From NCBI GenBank assembly GCA_004296885.1, contig SCVN01000016.1, positions 124,001 to 188,000 of the forward strand: a stretch of DNA of 64,000 bases, in the 5' to 3' direction. Made by a program: the position numbers and the translations under genes. Each line of letters starts with the position of its first letter. Positions within the stretch are counted from its first letter, which is position 1. The notes under the pieces were generated by a model. That model ran no database searches. It was not told the origin of the DNA and saw only the letters and a list, made by a program, of their open reading frames with translations. Below, piece after piece: positions 37,688-45,771 of this stretch. This stretch comes from Nitrospirota bacterium. Its GTDB lineage: Bacteria > Nitrospirota > Nitrospiria > Nitrospirales > Nitrospiraceae.

Positions 37688-38022
37688 AAGGCTGTTGAAA
37701 AACTATTTTGGAGCCACTCGGGCATCAATGGCTCGATGGTCTGGGATAACATGAGGCTCCCCTGCAGGATGGTCAAAAAGCCACTTTCTCACCCGCCCAC
37801 CCCGCGTGCGTCAAACGCACGCTGTTCCCGCGGCTTGGCCGCAGCGAGTGAGTGGCGAGGAGGACATACCAAACTTCGTTTGAGCCGTTCGTCCTTACTC
37901 ATGGTTCTTGGCAAACGGATAAACCCCTGCAGTGATTCCGGGGTTGTTTTTCCATCTTGGTAATACGTGGAGTCTCTGAGCGATGCGAGAACGACGCTGG
38001 CGGACTTTTTCAACATCCTGCT
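37686..38022. repeat. Dispersed intergenic repeat, copy 2, with terminal inverted repeats
   Basis: The left end AGAAGGCTGTTGAAAAAC and right end GACTTTTTCAACATCCTGCT are imperfect reverse complements, as in a MITE. Inside, TTTCTCACCCGCCCACCCC, then CATACCAAACTTCGTTTGAG and CCG match copy 1 (13.7-13.9 kb) read on the other strand (there CATACCAAGCTTCGCTTGA). Size about 340 bases; no coding sense. It separates nadB from the convergent transglycosylase gene. Confidence 0.7.
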
Positions 38023-38034
38023 AAGGGGCGTTGG

Positions 38035-38751
38035 TCAGCGGACTGACGGGGCGGCGAAGACGAGGGGAGCGGACGCTTTCGATGACGTGACGGCCCCGGC
38101 CGATCGGAGCAGCGCCTCGGACTCGCTGGACAGGAACGCATGGTAGAACCGGAGTACTTTGCTGACGTAGTGGCGTGTCTCCTCGATGGGCGGCAGGTTC
38201 CGGTATCGTTCCACACGGGTTTCCCCCGCATTGTAAGCCGCCAGGGCAAGCGGCACGTTGCCGTGAAAGCGGTCCAGTAGGTAGCGCAAGTACTGAGCCC
38301 CGCCTCTGACATTCTCCTCCGGATTGTAGGGGTCCCGCACATTCAGCCTCAGCGCCGTGAGGGGCATCAATTGCATGAGCCCCATGGCTCCCGCCCGCGA
38401 CACCGCCGTGGGATCGAAGTCGGATTCCGCCTTGATGACCGCGCGGACCAGCGCCGGGTCTACCCGGTGCTGCCGGGAGTGGCGGAGGATTGTGTCGGTG
38501 AGATCGGCACCCTGCGCGACCGATGTGGAGGAACGGGCCGCGGAGGCCGGGCCGCGAAATTTGCGGAATCGGGAGTCGGTCGGGGTATTGGTGAAATGCA
38601 TCGTCCCCTCCCGATCCACATAATAGAACACGTCACCGGCGTCAACCGGCTGGACGGGGAAGAGGAGCTGGACGGAGAGCAGCGCAAGGGCGAGGCCCAA
38701 GCTTGCCGCGTTGCTCAACGCTCCCCGGACATGTTCCCAAGCCTTCGACAT
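38035..38751 (-). CDS. Lytic transglycosylase with DUF4124-like N-terminus
   Basis: A 238-residue exported protein. A hydrophobic signal (LGLALALLSVQLLFPVQPVDA) is followed by a DUF4124-like segment (VFYYVDREGTMHFTNTPTD) and an SLT domain: KAESDFDPTAVSRAGAMGLMQLMP has the catalytic glutamate, then GGAQYLRYLLD and ALAAYNAGETRV. It cleaves peptidoglycan to anhydro-muropeptides. The ATG at 38751 is chosen since it puts the signal peptide at the N-terminus; the open frame extends further upstream. Confidence 0.88.
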   Translation of the reverse strand: MSKAWEHVRGALSNAASLGLALALLSVQLLFPVQPVDAGDVFYYVDREGTMHFTNTPTDSRFRKFRGPASAARSSTSVAQGADLTDTILRHSRQHRVDPALVRAVIKAESDFDPTAVSRAGAMGLMQLMPLTALRLNVRDPYNPEENVRGGAQYLRYLLDRFHGNVPLALAAYNAGETRVERYRNLPPIEETRHYVSKVLRFYHAFLSSESEALLRSAGAVTSSKASAPLVFAAPSVR

Positions 38752-38887
38752 ACCGGCGACCATAGCACCGCCCCCCCAGCCTGTCAAAACCTTTGACCCT
38801 TTCGCGCAGGCGGTCCGTGGCGTATCGTGCCGGGCAGATACCATCATAGCTGTATCGGCCGGCTGCGAGGGGAGCTTGAATGGCCGG

Positions 38888-39748
38888 CTACGTGAGGAAT
38901 CGCGCGAGGTTGGAGTGGAACAGCTCCCGGAGCCTCCTGGCCACGGGTCCTGGACGTCCGGCTCCGATGGGGGCTTGGTCGAGCGAATGCACCGGCATGA
39001 TTTCCATCGAGGTATTGGTCAAAAAGACCTCTTCGGCATGGGCCAGGGCCTCGGCCGGATAACGGCCTTCTTCGACGGAAATGCCGTCCTCACGGGCCAG
39101 GGTCAGGACGACCTCCCTGGTAATGCCGTCCAGAATGCCGCAGTCCACGGAAGGCGTGTAGAGGCCACCGCCGGACACGAAAAAGAAATTGCTCGTCGTA
39201 CATTCGGTGAGCAGCCCCTCCGCATTGAGCATGAGGGCATCGAAGGTCCCGGCCTGCCCCGCTTCCCGCTTCGCCAGGATGTTGTTCAGGAAATTCAGCG
39301 ACTTGATCTGGGGCGGCAGGGCTGTGGCGAGGTTGCGTCTCGTCACGGCCAGCGTCAGCGGGACTCCCTCCTCAAACAGGTGGGCCGGATATTGGGCGAT
39401 AGGCCTGGCCATGATGACCAGGGTGGGCCTCGGGCAGAGGGCCGGGTCCAGGCCCAGCTCGCCTTCGCCGCGGGAGAGGGTGATGCGCAAGTGGGCGTCC
39501 GCGAGGCGGTTGCGCTCCACCGACTCCCGCAATAACGCCGGCCACTCTTGCTCGAGGATGGGAACGGTCAGCCCGATCAGGCGTGCCGAGCGCTGCAACC
39601 GGGCGAGGTGTTGCTGGAGCATGAAGAAGCGTCCGCCATAGGTGCGGAGCGTCTCATAGACCCCGTCCCCATAGAGGAAGCCATGGTCGAAGACCGAGAC
39701 CAGCGCCTCTTTCCGGTCCACGAACCGGTCGTTCAGATAGATCCACAT
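38888..39748 (-). CDS. pabC: Class IV aminotransferase, probable aminodeoxychorismate lyase PabC
   Basis: A 286-residue PLP enzyme of fold type IV. FDHGFLYGDGVYETLRTY is the family's start; the catalytic lysine is in the IKSLNFLNNILAKREA block context, and EVFLTNTSMEIMPV closes the active site. The family covers branched-chain and D-amino acid aminotransferases and 4-amino-4-deoxychorismate lyase; the gene follows pabB by 80 bases on the same strand, which favours PabC and p-aminobenzoate (folate) synthesis. The sequence alone does not rule out IlvE or D-alanine aminotransferase. Confidence 0.8.
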   Translation of the reverse strand: MWIYLNDRFVDRKEALVSVFDHGFLYGDGVYETLRTYGGRFFMLQQHLARLQRSARLIGLTVPILEQEWPALLRESVERNRLADAHLRITLSRGEGELGLDPALCPRPTLVIMARPIAQYPAHLFEEGVPLTLAVTRRNLATALPPQIKSLNFLNNILAKREAGQAGTFDALMLNAEGLLTECTTSNFFFVSGGGLYTPSVDCGILDGITREVVLTLAREDGISVEEGRYPAEALAHAEEVFLTNTSMEIMPVHSLDQAPIGAGRPGPVARRLRELFHSNLARFLT

Positions 39749-39759
39749 AGTGTTATACG

Positions 39760-39846
39760 GAGAGCATATGGCGTATGGCTAAGAGCCGATGGCAAGAGCT
39801 TGCTGTTAGGTTATCCGGCCATATGCTATCAGCTATCAGCTCCTAG
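39760..39846. repeat. Heptad-type hairpin repeat between pabB and pabC
   Basis: AGAGCATATGG and GGCCATATGCT are complementary, and ATCAGCT words repeat at 7-base spacing on the right. The stop codon of pabB (GADS then stop) lies inside the right part. Confidence 0.6.
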
Positions 39847-41304
39847 GGCTTTGAAAAGCGCCTCGGCCTTGAACAGCGTTTCCTCATATTCGCGGGCCGG
39901 GTCCGAATCCGCCACGATGCCGGCGCCGACCTGGAGGTAGCCGCGCCCCTTGGTCAATACCAACGTCCGGATGATGATGTTCAAATCCAGATCGCCGGAC
40001 CAGCTCAGATACCCCAGTGAACCGGTATAGGGCCCGCGCCGGACCGGCTCCAGTTCTTCGATAATCTCCATACAGCGGATCTTGGGCACTCCGGTGATCG
40101 TGCCGCCGGGAAATACCGCCGGGATCAGGTCGAAGCCGTCCAGCCCCTCGCGCAACTCGCCCGTGACGTTGGAGACGATGTGGCTCACGTGGGAATAACG
40201 CTCGACGACCATCAACTCATCGGCCCGGACCGTGCCGTAACGGCAGACACGTCCGAGGTCATTGCGCTCCAAATCCACGAGCATCAAATGCTCGGCCCGC
40301 TCTTTCTGGTTGGTCAGCAGCTCTTCCGCCAGCCGCCGGTCCTCGGCTAGGCTCTGGCCGCGCGGCCTGGTGCCGGCAATCGGGCGGGTATCCACCTGTC
40401 GGTCCTGTAGTCGGATCAGCCGCTCGGGCGAAGAACTGACCAGGCAGAGATCATCGAACGCGAGGAGTCCGGCGAAGGGGGAGGGATTCACCTGCCGGAG
40501 CCGCCGATAGAGAAAGGTGCCTTGCTCCGCTTCTGACCGGTTCCGGGCCAGATCGATCGTAAAGCGATGCGACAAGTTGGCCTGGTAGATGTCCCCCGTG
40601 CGGATGTAGTCCTGGACTTGTCCCACGCGGGCCATGTACTCGGCCTGCGATTGGCCCGGGGCGATGGCGCAGGCACCGGGCGTCGGAGCGTCGAGGGCGC
40701 GAGCGGGGACGGAAAGCCGCGCCTCCAATTCAGCCAAGCGATCGCATCCCTCCCGGTAGAGCTTTTCGCGTGGCTCTCCCAGGAGGCGTTCCATCGGAGG
40801 GGCGAAGATCAGGTGGAGCGTCCGTTCCTGATGGTCCAGGGCCGCGAGCAAGTCCACGAATGCAAATTGGATGTCCGGAGCCAGAAGATCGTCCGTGGCC
40901 AGGCTGGGCAATCGTTCGAACTGCCGGACTGCATCGTAGCTCAGGTAGCCGACCGCGCCGCCGAAAAACGGAGGCAGGCCTTCGGGCCTGGGCATGCGGG
41001 AGGCGCGCATGAGGTCTGCCAGGGCCGTGAAGGGACTGCCCACGTGACTGGTCATCCGGTCGCGCGAGCAGAGGGTGTAGCCGGATCCCTTGCCGGTCAG
41101 GACCAGATAGGGGTCGCTGCCCATGAACGACCAACGGGCGATCTCTTCGCCTCCCTTCCCGCTATCCAGCAGAAACGACAGCCGGCCGGAGACAGCCAGG
41201 CGGCGATACAGTTCAAATGCATCGGCGTCCGGCAGCGGCAGCGACACTGCCAGCGGCTCCGGCCGCTCCTCCATCAGAAACCGCGCGCGGGACGGGCGAA
41301 TCAT
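39829..41304 (-). CDS. pabB: Aminodeoxychorismate/anthranilate synthase component I
   Basis: A 491-residue chorismate-using enzyme. The C-terminal catalytic domain shows IYQANLSHRF, SSSPERLIRL, DTRPIAGTRPRG, LVDLERNDLGRV, HIVSNVTGEL and FPGGTITGVPKIR. The N-terminal domain has FFGGAVGYLSYD. Next to pabC it is most likely PabB, yet the key stretch reads PIAGT; E. coli PabB has lysine (PIKGT) there, and alanine is the TrpE state, also found in one class of PabB. So anthranilate synthase activity is a real alternative. The ATG at 41304 matches the usual N-terminus (IRPSRARFL). No glutamine amidotransferase gene is adjacent. Confidence 0.85.
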   Translation of the reverse strand: MIRPSRARFLMEERPEPLAVSLPLPDADAFELYRRLAVSGRLSFLLDSGKGGEEIARWSFMGSDPYLVLTGKGSGYTLCSRDRMTSHVGSPFTALADLMRASRMPRPEGLPPFFGGAVGYLSYDAVRQFERLPSLATDDLLAPDIQFAFVDLLAALDHQERTLHLIFAPPMERLLGEPREKLYREGCDRLAELEARLSVPARALDAPTPGACAIAPGQSQAEYMARVGQVQDYIRTGDIYQANLSHRFTIDLARNRSEAEQGTFLYRRLRQVNPSPFAGLLAFDDLCLVSSSPERLIRLQDRQVDTRPIAGTRPRGQSLAEDRRLAEELLTNQKERAEHLMLVDLERNDLGRVCRYGTVRADELMVVERYSHVSHIVSNVTGELREGLDGFDLIPAVFPGGTITGVPKIRCMEIIEELEPVRRGPYTGSLGYLSWSGDLDLNIIIRTLVLTKGRGYLQVGAGIVADSDPAREYEETLFKAEALFKALGADS

Positions 41305-41466
41305 GGCTTGGTTGTACCACAAGCAGCTACAGGGGGGCCACTTAAGGGGGCTGCCGTTCTTGGACATGGGGAAGAATCGATTTTCTTCCTGGAGGTCGGC
41401 GCCAGGCGCATATCGTTCACCTTGACAATACACTCGCCGTTTTGATTGAATAGCGCGCTTCCGAAA

Positions 41467-41540
41467 CGATGAATGCGGAATGCTGAGCGCTGAACGGTCC
41501 GAACTTCATCAGTCATCGTTCTACATTCAGCAGTATTCAC
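41467..41540. repeat. Heptad-type repeat upstream of atpZ
   Basis: GATGAAT, GCGGAAT, GCTGAGC, GCTGAAC at 7-base spacing, with a partly complementary right arm (CATCAGTCATCG, ACATTCAGCAGTATTCA). It lies just before the first ATP synthase gene, after the divergent pabB leader. Confidence 0.6.
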
Positions 41541-41759
41541 ATGCCGCCCTCGAACGATCCGTTCTACGCGGGCTTGGGGCAGGCGGTCCGGATGGGGACC
41601 GAACTGCTCGCCTCGCTGGTGGTGGGGGGCGGGCTGGGCTGGGCGGCGGATACCTACCTGTTCGGGTCCGGGTCCTGGGGCCTGGTGATCGGGCTGGTGG
41701 TGGGCGTGGCTGCGGGTATTCGCAACGTCATGCGGGTCGCGCAAAACTGGCCGAAATAA
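41541..41759 (+). CDS. atpZ: AtpZ/AtpI-family ATP synthase assembly protein
   Basis: A 72-residue membrane protein with two helices: GTELLASLVVGGGLGWAADTYL and WGLVIGLVVGVAAGIRNVMRV. Size, the hairpin layout and position right before atpB match the AtpZ/AtpI (subunit I) proteins that help assemble the c-ring or handle Mg2+. It starts inside the intergenic repeat region and is 19 bases from atpB. Confidence 0.85.
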   Translation: MPPSNDPFYAGLGQAVRMGTELLASLVVGGGLGWAADTYLFGSGSWGLVIGLVVGVAAGIRNVMRVAQNWPK

Positions 41760-41778
41760 GAAGAAAGAAGGAAATTTC

Positions 41779-42531
41779 GTGGAAGAAAGTCCGCTCCATC
41801 CGTTTGAACTGCACGAGTGGATTCCGATCTCGCTCTTCGGCCTGGATATCTCCATCAACAAGGCCGTGATCCTGATGTGGATCGTGGTCGGCGTGGCGGC
41901 CGCGCTCCTGGTGATCGGGGGTTCGGCCCGCAAGATGGTGCCCACGAAGCTGCAAAGCCTGGCCGAGTTGCTGGTGGATTTCATCCGCGGGATCATCCTG
42001 GACACGATGGGCAAGGATGGGATGAAGTTCTTTCCGTTGGTGGCGACGCTCTTCGTCTTCATCCTCTTTTCCAACTTGTTGGGGCTGATTCCCGGTTCGT
42101 ACACGGTGACCAGCCAGATCATCGTCACGGCCGTGTTCGCCATCTCGGTCTATGCGCTGAGCGTGGCGCTGGGGTTTATGCTGCACGGGATCAAGTTCCT
42201 GGGCATCCTGGTCCCGCCGGGCACGCCGGGGTGGCTGCTGCCGCTGATGATTCCGATCGAGCTGGTGAGCCAATTGGCCCGGCCCGTGTCGCTGGCCGTC
42301 CGGCTCTTCGCCAACATGACCGCCGGCCATACGATCTTGGGCGTGTTGTTCGGTTTGGCCATCGGCGGCGGGTTGCTGATCGGCTGGCTGCCCTTCGCCT
42401 TTACGATTGCAATGAATGCGCTGGAGGTCGGCATTGCCTTCATCCAAGCCTACATCTTTACGGTGTTGTCCTGCGTGTACTTGGGCGATGCGGTGACGTT
42501 GCATGGGCATGGCGATGCCCACGCGCACTAG
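41779..42531 (+). CDS. atpB: F-type ATP synthase F0 subunit a
   Basis: A 250-residue polytopic membrane protein. The essential arginine is in VRLFANMTAGHTI; HEWIPISLFGLDISINKAVI near the start and GLIPGSYTVTSQI are typical. It forms the two proton half-channels next to the c-ring. It starts with GTG after GAAGGAAAT. A histidine-rich tail (HGHGDAHAH) is odd for subunit a and might bind metal, though it may have no function. Confidence 0.95.
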   Translation: MEESPLHPFELHEWIPISLFGLDISINKAVILMWIVVGVAAALLVIGGSARKMVPTKLQSLAELLVDFIRGIILDTMGKDGMKFFPLVATLFVFILFSNLLGLIPGSYTVTSQIIVTAVFAISVYALSVALGFMLHGIKFLGILVPPGTPGWLLPLMIPIELVSQLARPVSLAVRLFANMTAGHTILGVLFGLAIGGGLLIGWLPFAFTIAMNALEVGIAFIQAYIFTVLSCVYLGDAVTLHGHGDAHAH

Positions 42532-42539
42532 ACAATAGA

Positions 42540-42575
42540 ATCAGCCATCGGCTATCAGCCATCAGCTCATAGCTT
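42540..42575. repeat. Single-arm heptad repeat (ATCAGCC words)
   Basis: ATCAGCC, ATCGGCT, ATCAGCC, ATCAGCT in strict 7-base spacing, between atpB and atpE. Unlike the other loci it has no clear second arm, so it should not stop transcription inside the operon. Confidence 0.55.
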
Positions 42576-42596
42576 TTCAAGGGAGGATCGAAGGAC

Positions 42597-42827
42597 ATGG
42601 ATGCAGCAGCAGCGGCACTGGTCGGAATGGGCTTGGCGGCGGCGGGATTTGCCGGCGCCGGCGTCGGGATCGGCTATATTTTCGGCAAGATGATCGAAGC
42701 GGTTGCGCGCCAGCCGGAGGCCGAAGGGCGGGTTGGCAAGTACATGTGGATCGGCTTCGCGCTGGTCGAGGCGATCGCGCTGTACGGGCTGGTCATTGCG
42801 TTCATCATCATGGGCCTCCGCAAGTAG
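42597..42827 (+). CDS. atpE: F-type ATP synthase F0 subunit c
   Basis: A 76-residue hairpin of two membrane helices. The first has the glycine/alanine motif GFAGAGVGIGYIFG that packs the ring; the polar loop is ARQPEAEG; the ion-binding glutamate is in IGFALVEAIALYGLVIAF. The glutamine in helix 1 typical of Na+ rings is absent, so proton coupling is expected. GGGAGG twelve bases before the ATG is the ribosome site. Confidence 0.96.
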   Translation: MDAAAAALVGMGLAAAGFAGAGVGIGYIFGKMIEAVARQPEAEGRVGKYMWIGFALVEAIALYGLVIAFIIMGLRK

Positions 42828-42952
42828 GATGCTGAAAACGGCCTCCAACTTCGTTCTCGGGCGCTCGACCCCCTCAACGTACTTTTCCAGTACGCCTCGG
42901 GGGTCTCACACCCTGCGGCCTTGTTGGGCGACCGTTTTGAGCATCCTGTAGA
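42828..42952. repeat. Dispersed intergenic repeat, copy 3, between atpE and atpF
   Basis: GGATGCTGAAAACGG at the left end and CCGTTTTGAGCATCC at the right end are near-perfect reverse complements enclosing about 95 bases. The interior (CTCCAACTTCGTTCTCGG, CCCCTCAACGTAC, CCTCGGGGGTCTCACACCC) matches copy 1 at 13.7 kb. It looks like a short MITE inserted within the operon, without the 80-base hairpin module present in copy 1. Confidence 0.75.
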
Positions 42953-42964
42953 AAGAGTAACGCC

Positions 42965-43474
42965 ATGCCACAGTTTGAAAGCCACTTCTTTTCGTCGTTG
43001 ATGTTCTGGGAGGTCGTTTCCTTCGCCATCCTGCTCTGGATCTTGGCCAAGTATGCCTTCCCGCCGATTCTCGAAACGCTGGAAGCGCGGGAGCGGAAGA
43101 TTCGGGAGAGCCTGGAGCAAGCCGACCGGCACCGCGCCGAGGCCGAGCGGAAGATGCACGAGTACGAGGCCAAGCTGGCGGCGGCGGCCAAGGAGGCCGA
43201 AGCCCTGTTCGCAGCCGCCCGGGAGCGGGCTCAGCGGGTGCAGGAAGAAAACGAACAGCGCTTGCAGGCCGACGCGGAGCGGATCAAAGGGGATGCGCAG
43301 CGGGAGATCGATGCGGAGCGGCGCAAGGCGATTCAGGACATCCGCAACCAGACGACGGACCTGGCCTTGTTGGTGGCGGAGAAGGTCTTGGGGCGCAGCC
43401 TCAACGATGCGGATCACCGCCGGCTGGCCGACGAAGCCCTGGCGGCCGCGGCCAAGCAGTTCCAGAAAAACTGA
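42965..43474 (+). CDS. atpF: F-type ATP synthase F0 subunit b
   Basis: A 169-residue stator subunit: one membrane helix at about 10-28 (MFWEVVSFAILLWILAKYAF) and a long charged coiled coil up to the end (ETLEARERKIRESLEQADRHRAEAERKM). The C-terminal part (ADLALLVAEKVLGRSL-like: TDLALLVAEKVLGRSLNDAD) is the region that contacts the delta subunit. It ends the F0 cluster; atpH, A, G, D and C are not next to it. Confidence 0.94.
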   Translation: MPQFESHFFSSLMFWEVVSFAILLWILAKYAFPPILETLEARERKIRESLEQADRHRAEAERKMHEYEAKLAAAAKEAEALFAAARERAQRVQEENEQRLQADAERIKGDAQREIDAERRKAIQDIRNQTTDLALLVAEKVLGRSLNDADHRRLADEALAAAAKQFQKN

Positions 43475-43496
43475 TCGGTCCCGGCGAGCGCAGTGA

Positions 43497-43530
43497 GAAA
43501 AGGCCCGGCATCCAGCCGGGCCTTTTTTAT
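43497..43530 (+). terminator. Rho-independent terminator after atpF
   Basis: GGCCCGGC and GCCGGGCC form a perfect 8-bp stem with loop ATCCA, with A residues before and TTTTTT after. It lies 23 bases after the atpF stop, ending the F0 operon, and between convergent genes it may also serve larE. Confidence 0.9.
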
Positions 43531-43540
43531 TGGCGTCGGG

Positions 43541-44341
43541 TCAGTTGCCGCCGCCCTGACGATAGCCGGCCGGATCGAGGGTGACGGTCGTGAAGCCGAA
43601 ACGGCGCAACTGTTCGGTGACCCTGCGCTGCATGGCCGGCTCCAGCAGCCGGGAGACTTCCTCGGGCTCCACCTCCACCCGCGCCGCGCCCTCCCGGTCC
43701 CGCACCCGGACCTGCAGGAATCCCTGGTCCATCAGAAACGCCTCGGCCCGTTCCACGCGCGCCAGCTTTTCGGCGGTGACGGGGGTCCCCCGCTGAATGC
43801 GGGATGAGAGACAGGCCGCCGCCGGCTTCTCCCAGTTCGAAAGTCCCAGCTCCCTGGCCAGCGCACGGACTTCCTCCTTTGAGAGGTTCGCTTCCACCAG
43901 GGGACTCCGCACGCCCCATTCCCGGGCGGCCAGGAGGCCGGGCCGGTCGTCACCCAGGTCGTCCAGGTTGGTGCCGTCCACCACGGCGCCCATCGCCATT
44001 TCTTGCCGGAGCTTGGCCAATCCTTGGTAGAGGTCGGTCTTGCAATGGTAGCAGCGGCCCGCGTCGTTCTTGACGAAGTCCTGGATCAGGAGTTGGTCGG
44101 TCTCCACGAGGCGGTGCCGGGCTCCGACTTGGGCCGCGACCTGCTTGGCCTGTTCCAGTTCCACGTCCGGAAGCGTGGAGGACACGGCGGTGACGGCGAG
44201 CGCCCGGGCCCCCAGCGCGTCGTGCGCGACTTTCATCACCACCGTGCTGTCGGTCCCGCCCGAATAGGCGACGAGCACGGAGCCCATCTTCCTGAGAAGC
44301 TGCTCCAGTGTCCGATGTTTCTGGGCGAGGGAGGGGGTCAC
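43541..44341 (-). CDS. larE: ATP-dependent sacrificial sulfur transferase LarE
   Basis: A 266-residue PP-loop enzyme. SGGTDST near the N-terminus is the PP-loop; GRCYHCKTDLY and WEKPAAACLSSRI hold conserved cysteines. LarE adds sulfur, partly from its own cysteine, to the nickel-pincer cofactor of lactate racemase and related LarA proteins. LarA, LarB and LarC are not in the window. The GTG at 44341 (VTPSLAQKHRTLEQLL) after GAGGAAG gives a protein of normal length. It follows the second M16 gene by 29 bases. Confidence 0.88.
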   Translation of the reverse strand: MTPSLAQKHRTLEQLLRKMGSVLVAYSGGTDSTVVMKVAHDALGARALAVTAVSSTLPDVELEQAKQVAAQVGARHRLVETDQLLIQDFVKNDAGRCYHCKTDLYQGLAKLRQEMAMGAVVDGTNLDDLGDDRPGLLAAREWGVRSPLVEANLSKEEVRALARELGLSNWEKPAAACLSSRIQRGTPVTAEKLARVERAEAFLMDQGFLQVRVRDREGAARVEVEPEEVSRLLEPAMQRRVTEQLRRFGFTTVTLDPAGYRQGGGN

Positions 44342-44370
44342 GGCTTCCTCGGCGTCATTAGCGCAGGGGG

Positions 44371-45771
44371 CTACTTGGCCAGCGTCGCGTTGGCGGTCGG
44401 CTTCACCTGCGCCTTGGCCTGGTTGGCCACCACGACCAGGGCATAGTTCGTGGAATTCAAGTACTGTTTCGCCACCCGCAAGACATCCTCCTTGGTGACT
44501 TTCTCGATCCAACTCGGATAGCGGGTGAAGTAGTCCATGCCCAGGCCGTAGAATTCCACCTGGCTGAGCACCTCGGCCAGTTTGCCGGTTGTGTCCAAGC
44601 GGAGCGGAAAGCTCCCCATCAGATAGGCCTTGGCATCGGCCAGTTCCTCGTCGGTCACGGGGGCATCGCGAATCCCGTTGAGTTCGGCCAGCACGCCGGC
44701 GATGGCCTGGTTGGCTGTTTCGTTTCTCGTCTGGAGGCTGATCATGAAGGCGCCCGGCATCAGGTTCGCGTCGAAGTTGCTCATCACCCCGTAGGCCAGG
44801 CCCTGGTTGTCCCGAATGGAATTCATGAGGCGGGAGGAAAACCCGCCGGCCCCCAGGATGTAGTTCATCACCGTCACGGCGTAAAAGTCCGGGTTGGTTC
44901 GGCTGATGCCCTGGTGGCCCAGCATGATCGTGGCCTGCGACAGCTCCTTCTGGATCAGCTTGACCACCGGCTTCGTGACCGGGGCCGCCGGGGTCGTGAC
45001 GCGGGGCGGCGGCTGCGCCCGCTTCCAGGAGCCGAAGTGTGTGGCCACCAGCGCCTTCGCCTGCTCGACCGTGATGTCGCCCACGATGGTCAGGATCGTC
45101 TGGTTCGGCAGATACTCGCGACCGTAGAACTGCCGGACGTCCTTCCGCGTGACGGTGGCCAGGGTCGCTTCGGTTCCGTTCACCGGCCAGCGGTAGGGAT
45201 GGCCGTCGAAGACGAGCTGGTTGAAGGCCTTGGCGGCGATCGTTCCGGGATCGTCTTTCTCGCTTTGCATCTCGCCCAGGATCTGGCTGCGGACACGACG
45301 GAGCTCTTTCTCCGGAAAGGAGGGGCGTAGCAGAACGTCGGCCAGCAGCGACACGCCCAGTGCCTGGTCCTTCTTCAGGACTTTCACCGCCGCCGTGGTG
45401 AAATCGTCTCCGCCTTTGATAACCAACTGGCCTCCCACAAACTCGATCTGCTCGGCCAATTGCGTGGCGCTGCGGGTGGCGGTTCCTTCATCCAGCAGGC
45501 TGGCCACGAGATTAGCAAGGCCGGCCTTGCCGGGCGGGTCCTGGACCGAGCCGGTCTTGACCAGCGCGTGGACTTGCACGATCGGCAGCGCCGGTTGTTC
45601 CAATACGAGCACCGTCAGTCCGTTCGGCGCGACGTAGCGGACCGGATTGATGTTGGCCGCTTGCGCCGTTTCGGCTTGGAGCAGGGGGCCGCAAACAATC
45701 AACAGCAGGCTGGCGACCAATAGGCAGGCTGCCCGCTGCATTCTGCGTTCTGCCTTCCGTGTTTTCATCAT
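44371..45771 (-). CDS. M16-family peptidase-like protein, probably inactive partner
   Basis: A 466-residue exported protein (signal core LLVASLLLIVCGPLL, cleavage near AQA). Two M16 domains are visible, but the zinc motif HxxEH is absent: the matching place reads GLANLVASLLDEGT. The C-terminal domain keeps the R/Y-type region (GGFSSRLMNSIRDNQGLAYGV). The start overlaps the stop of the upstream M16 gene (TGATG), so the two are made together and likely form a heterodimer in which this subunit helps bind substrate. Confidence 0.88.
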   Translation of the reverse strand: MMKTRKAERRMQRAACLLVASLLLIVCGPLLQAETAQAANINPVRYVAPNGLTVLVLEQPALPIVQVHALVKTGSVQDPPGKAGLANLVASLLDEGTATRSATQLAEQIEFVGGQLVIKGGDDFTTAAVKVLKKDQALGVSLLADVLLRPSFPEKELRRVRSQILGEMQSEKDDPGTIAAKAFNQLVFDGHPYRWPVNGTEATLATVTRKDVRQFYGREYLPNQTILTIVGDITVEQAKALVATHFGSWKRAQPPPRVTTPAAPVTKPVVKLIQKELSQATIMLGHQGISRTNPDFYAVTVMNYILGAGGFSSRLMNSIRDNQGLAYGVMSNFDANLMPGAFMISLQTRNETANQAIAGVLAELNGIRDAPVTDEELADAKAYLMGSFPLRLDTTGKLAEVLSQVEFYGLGMDYFTRYPSWIEKVTKEDVLRVAKQYLNSTNYALVVVANQAKAQVKPTANATLAK

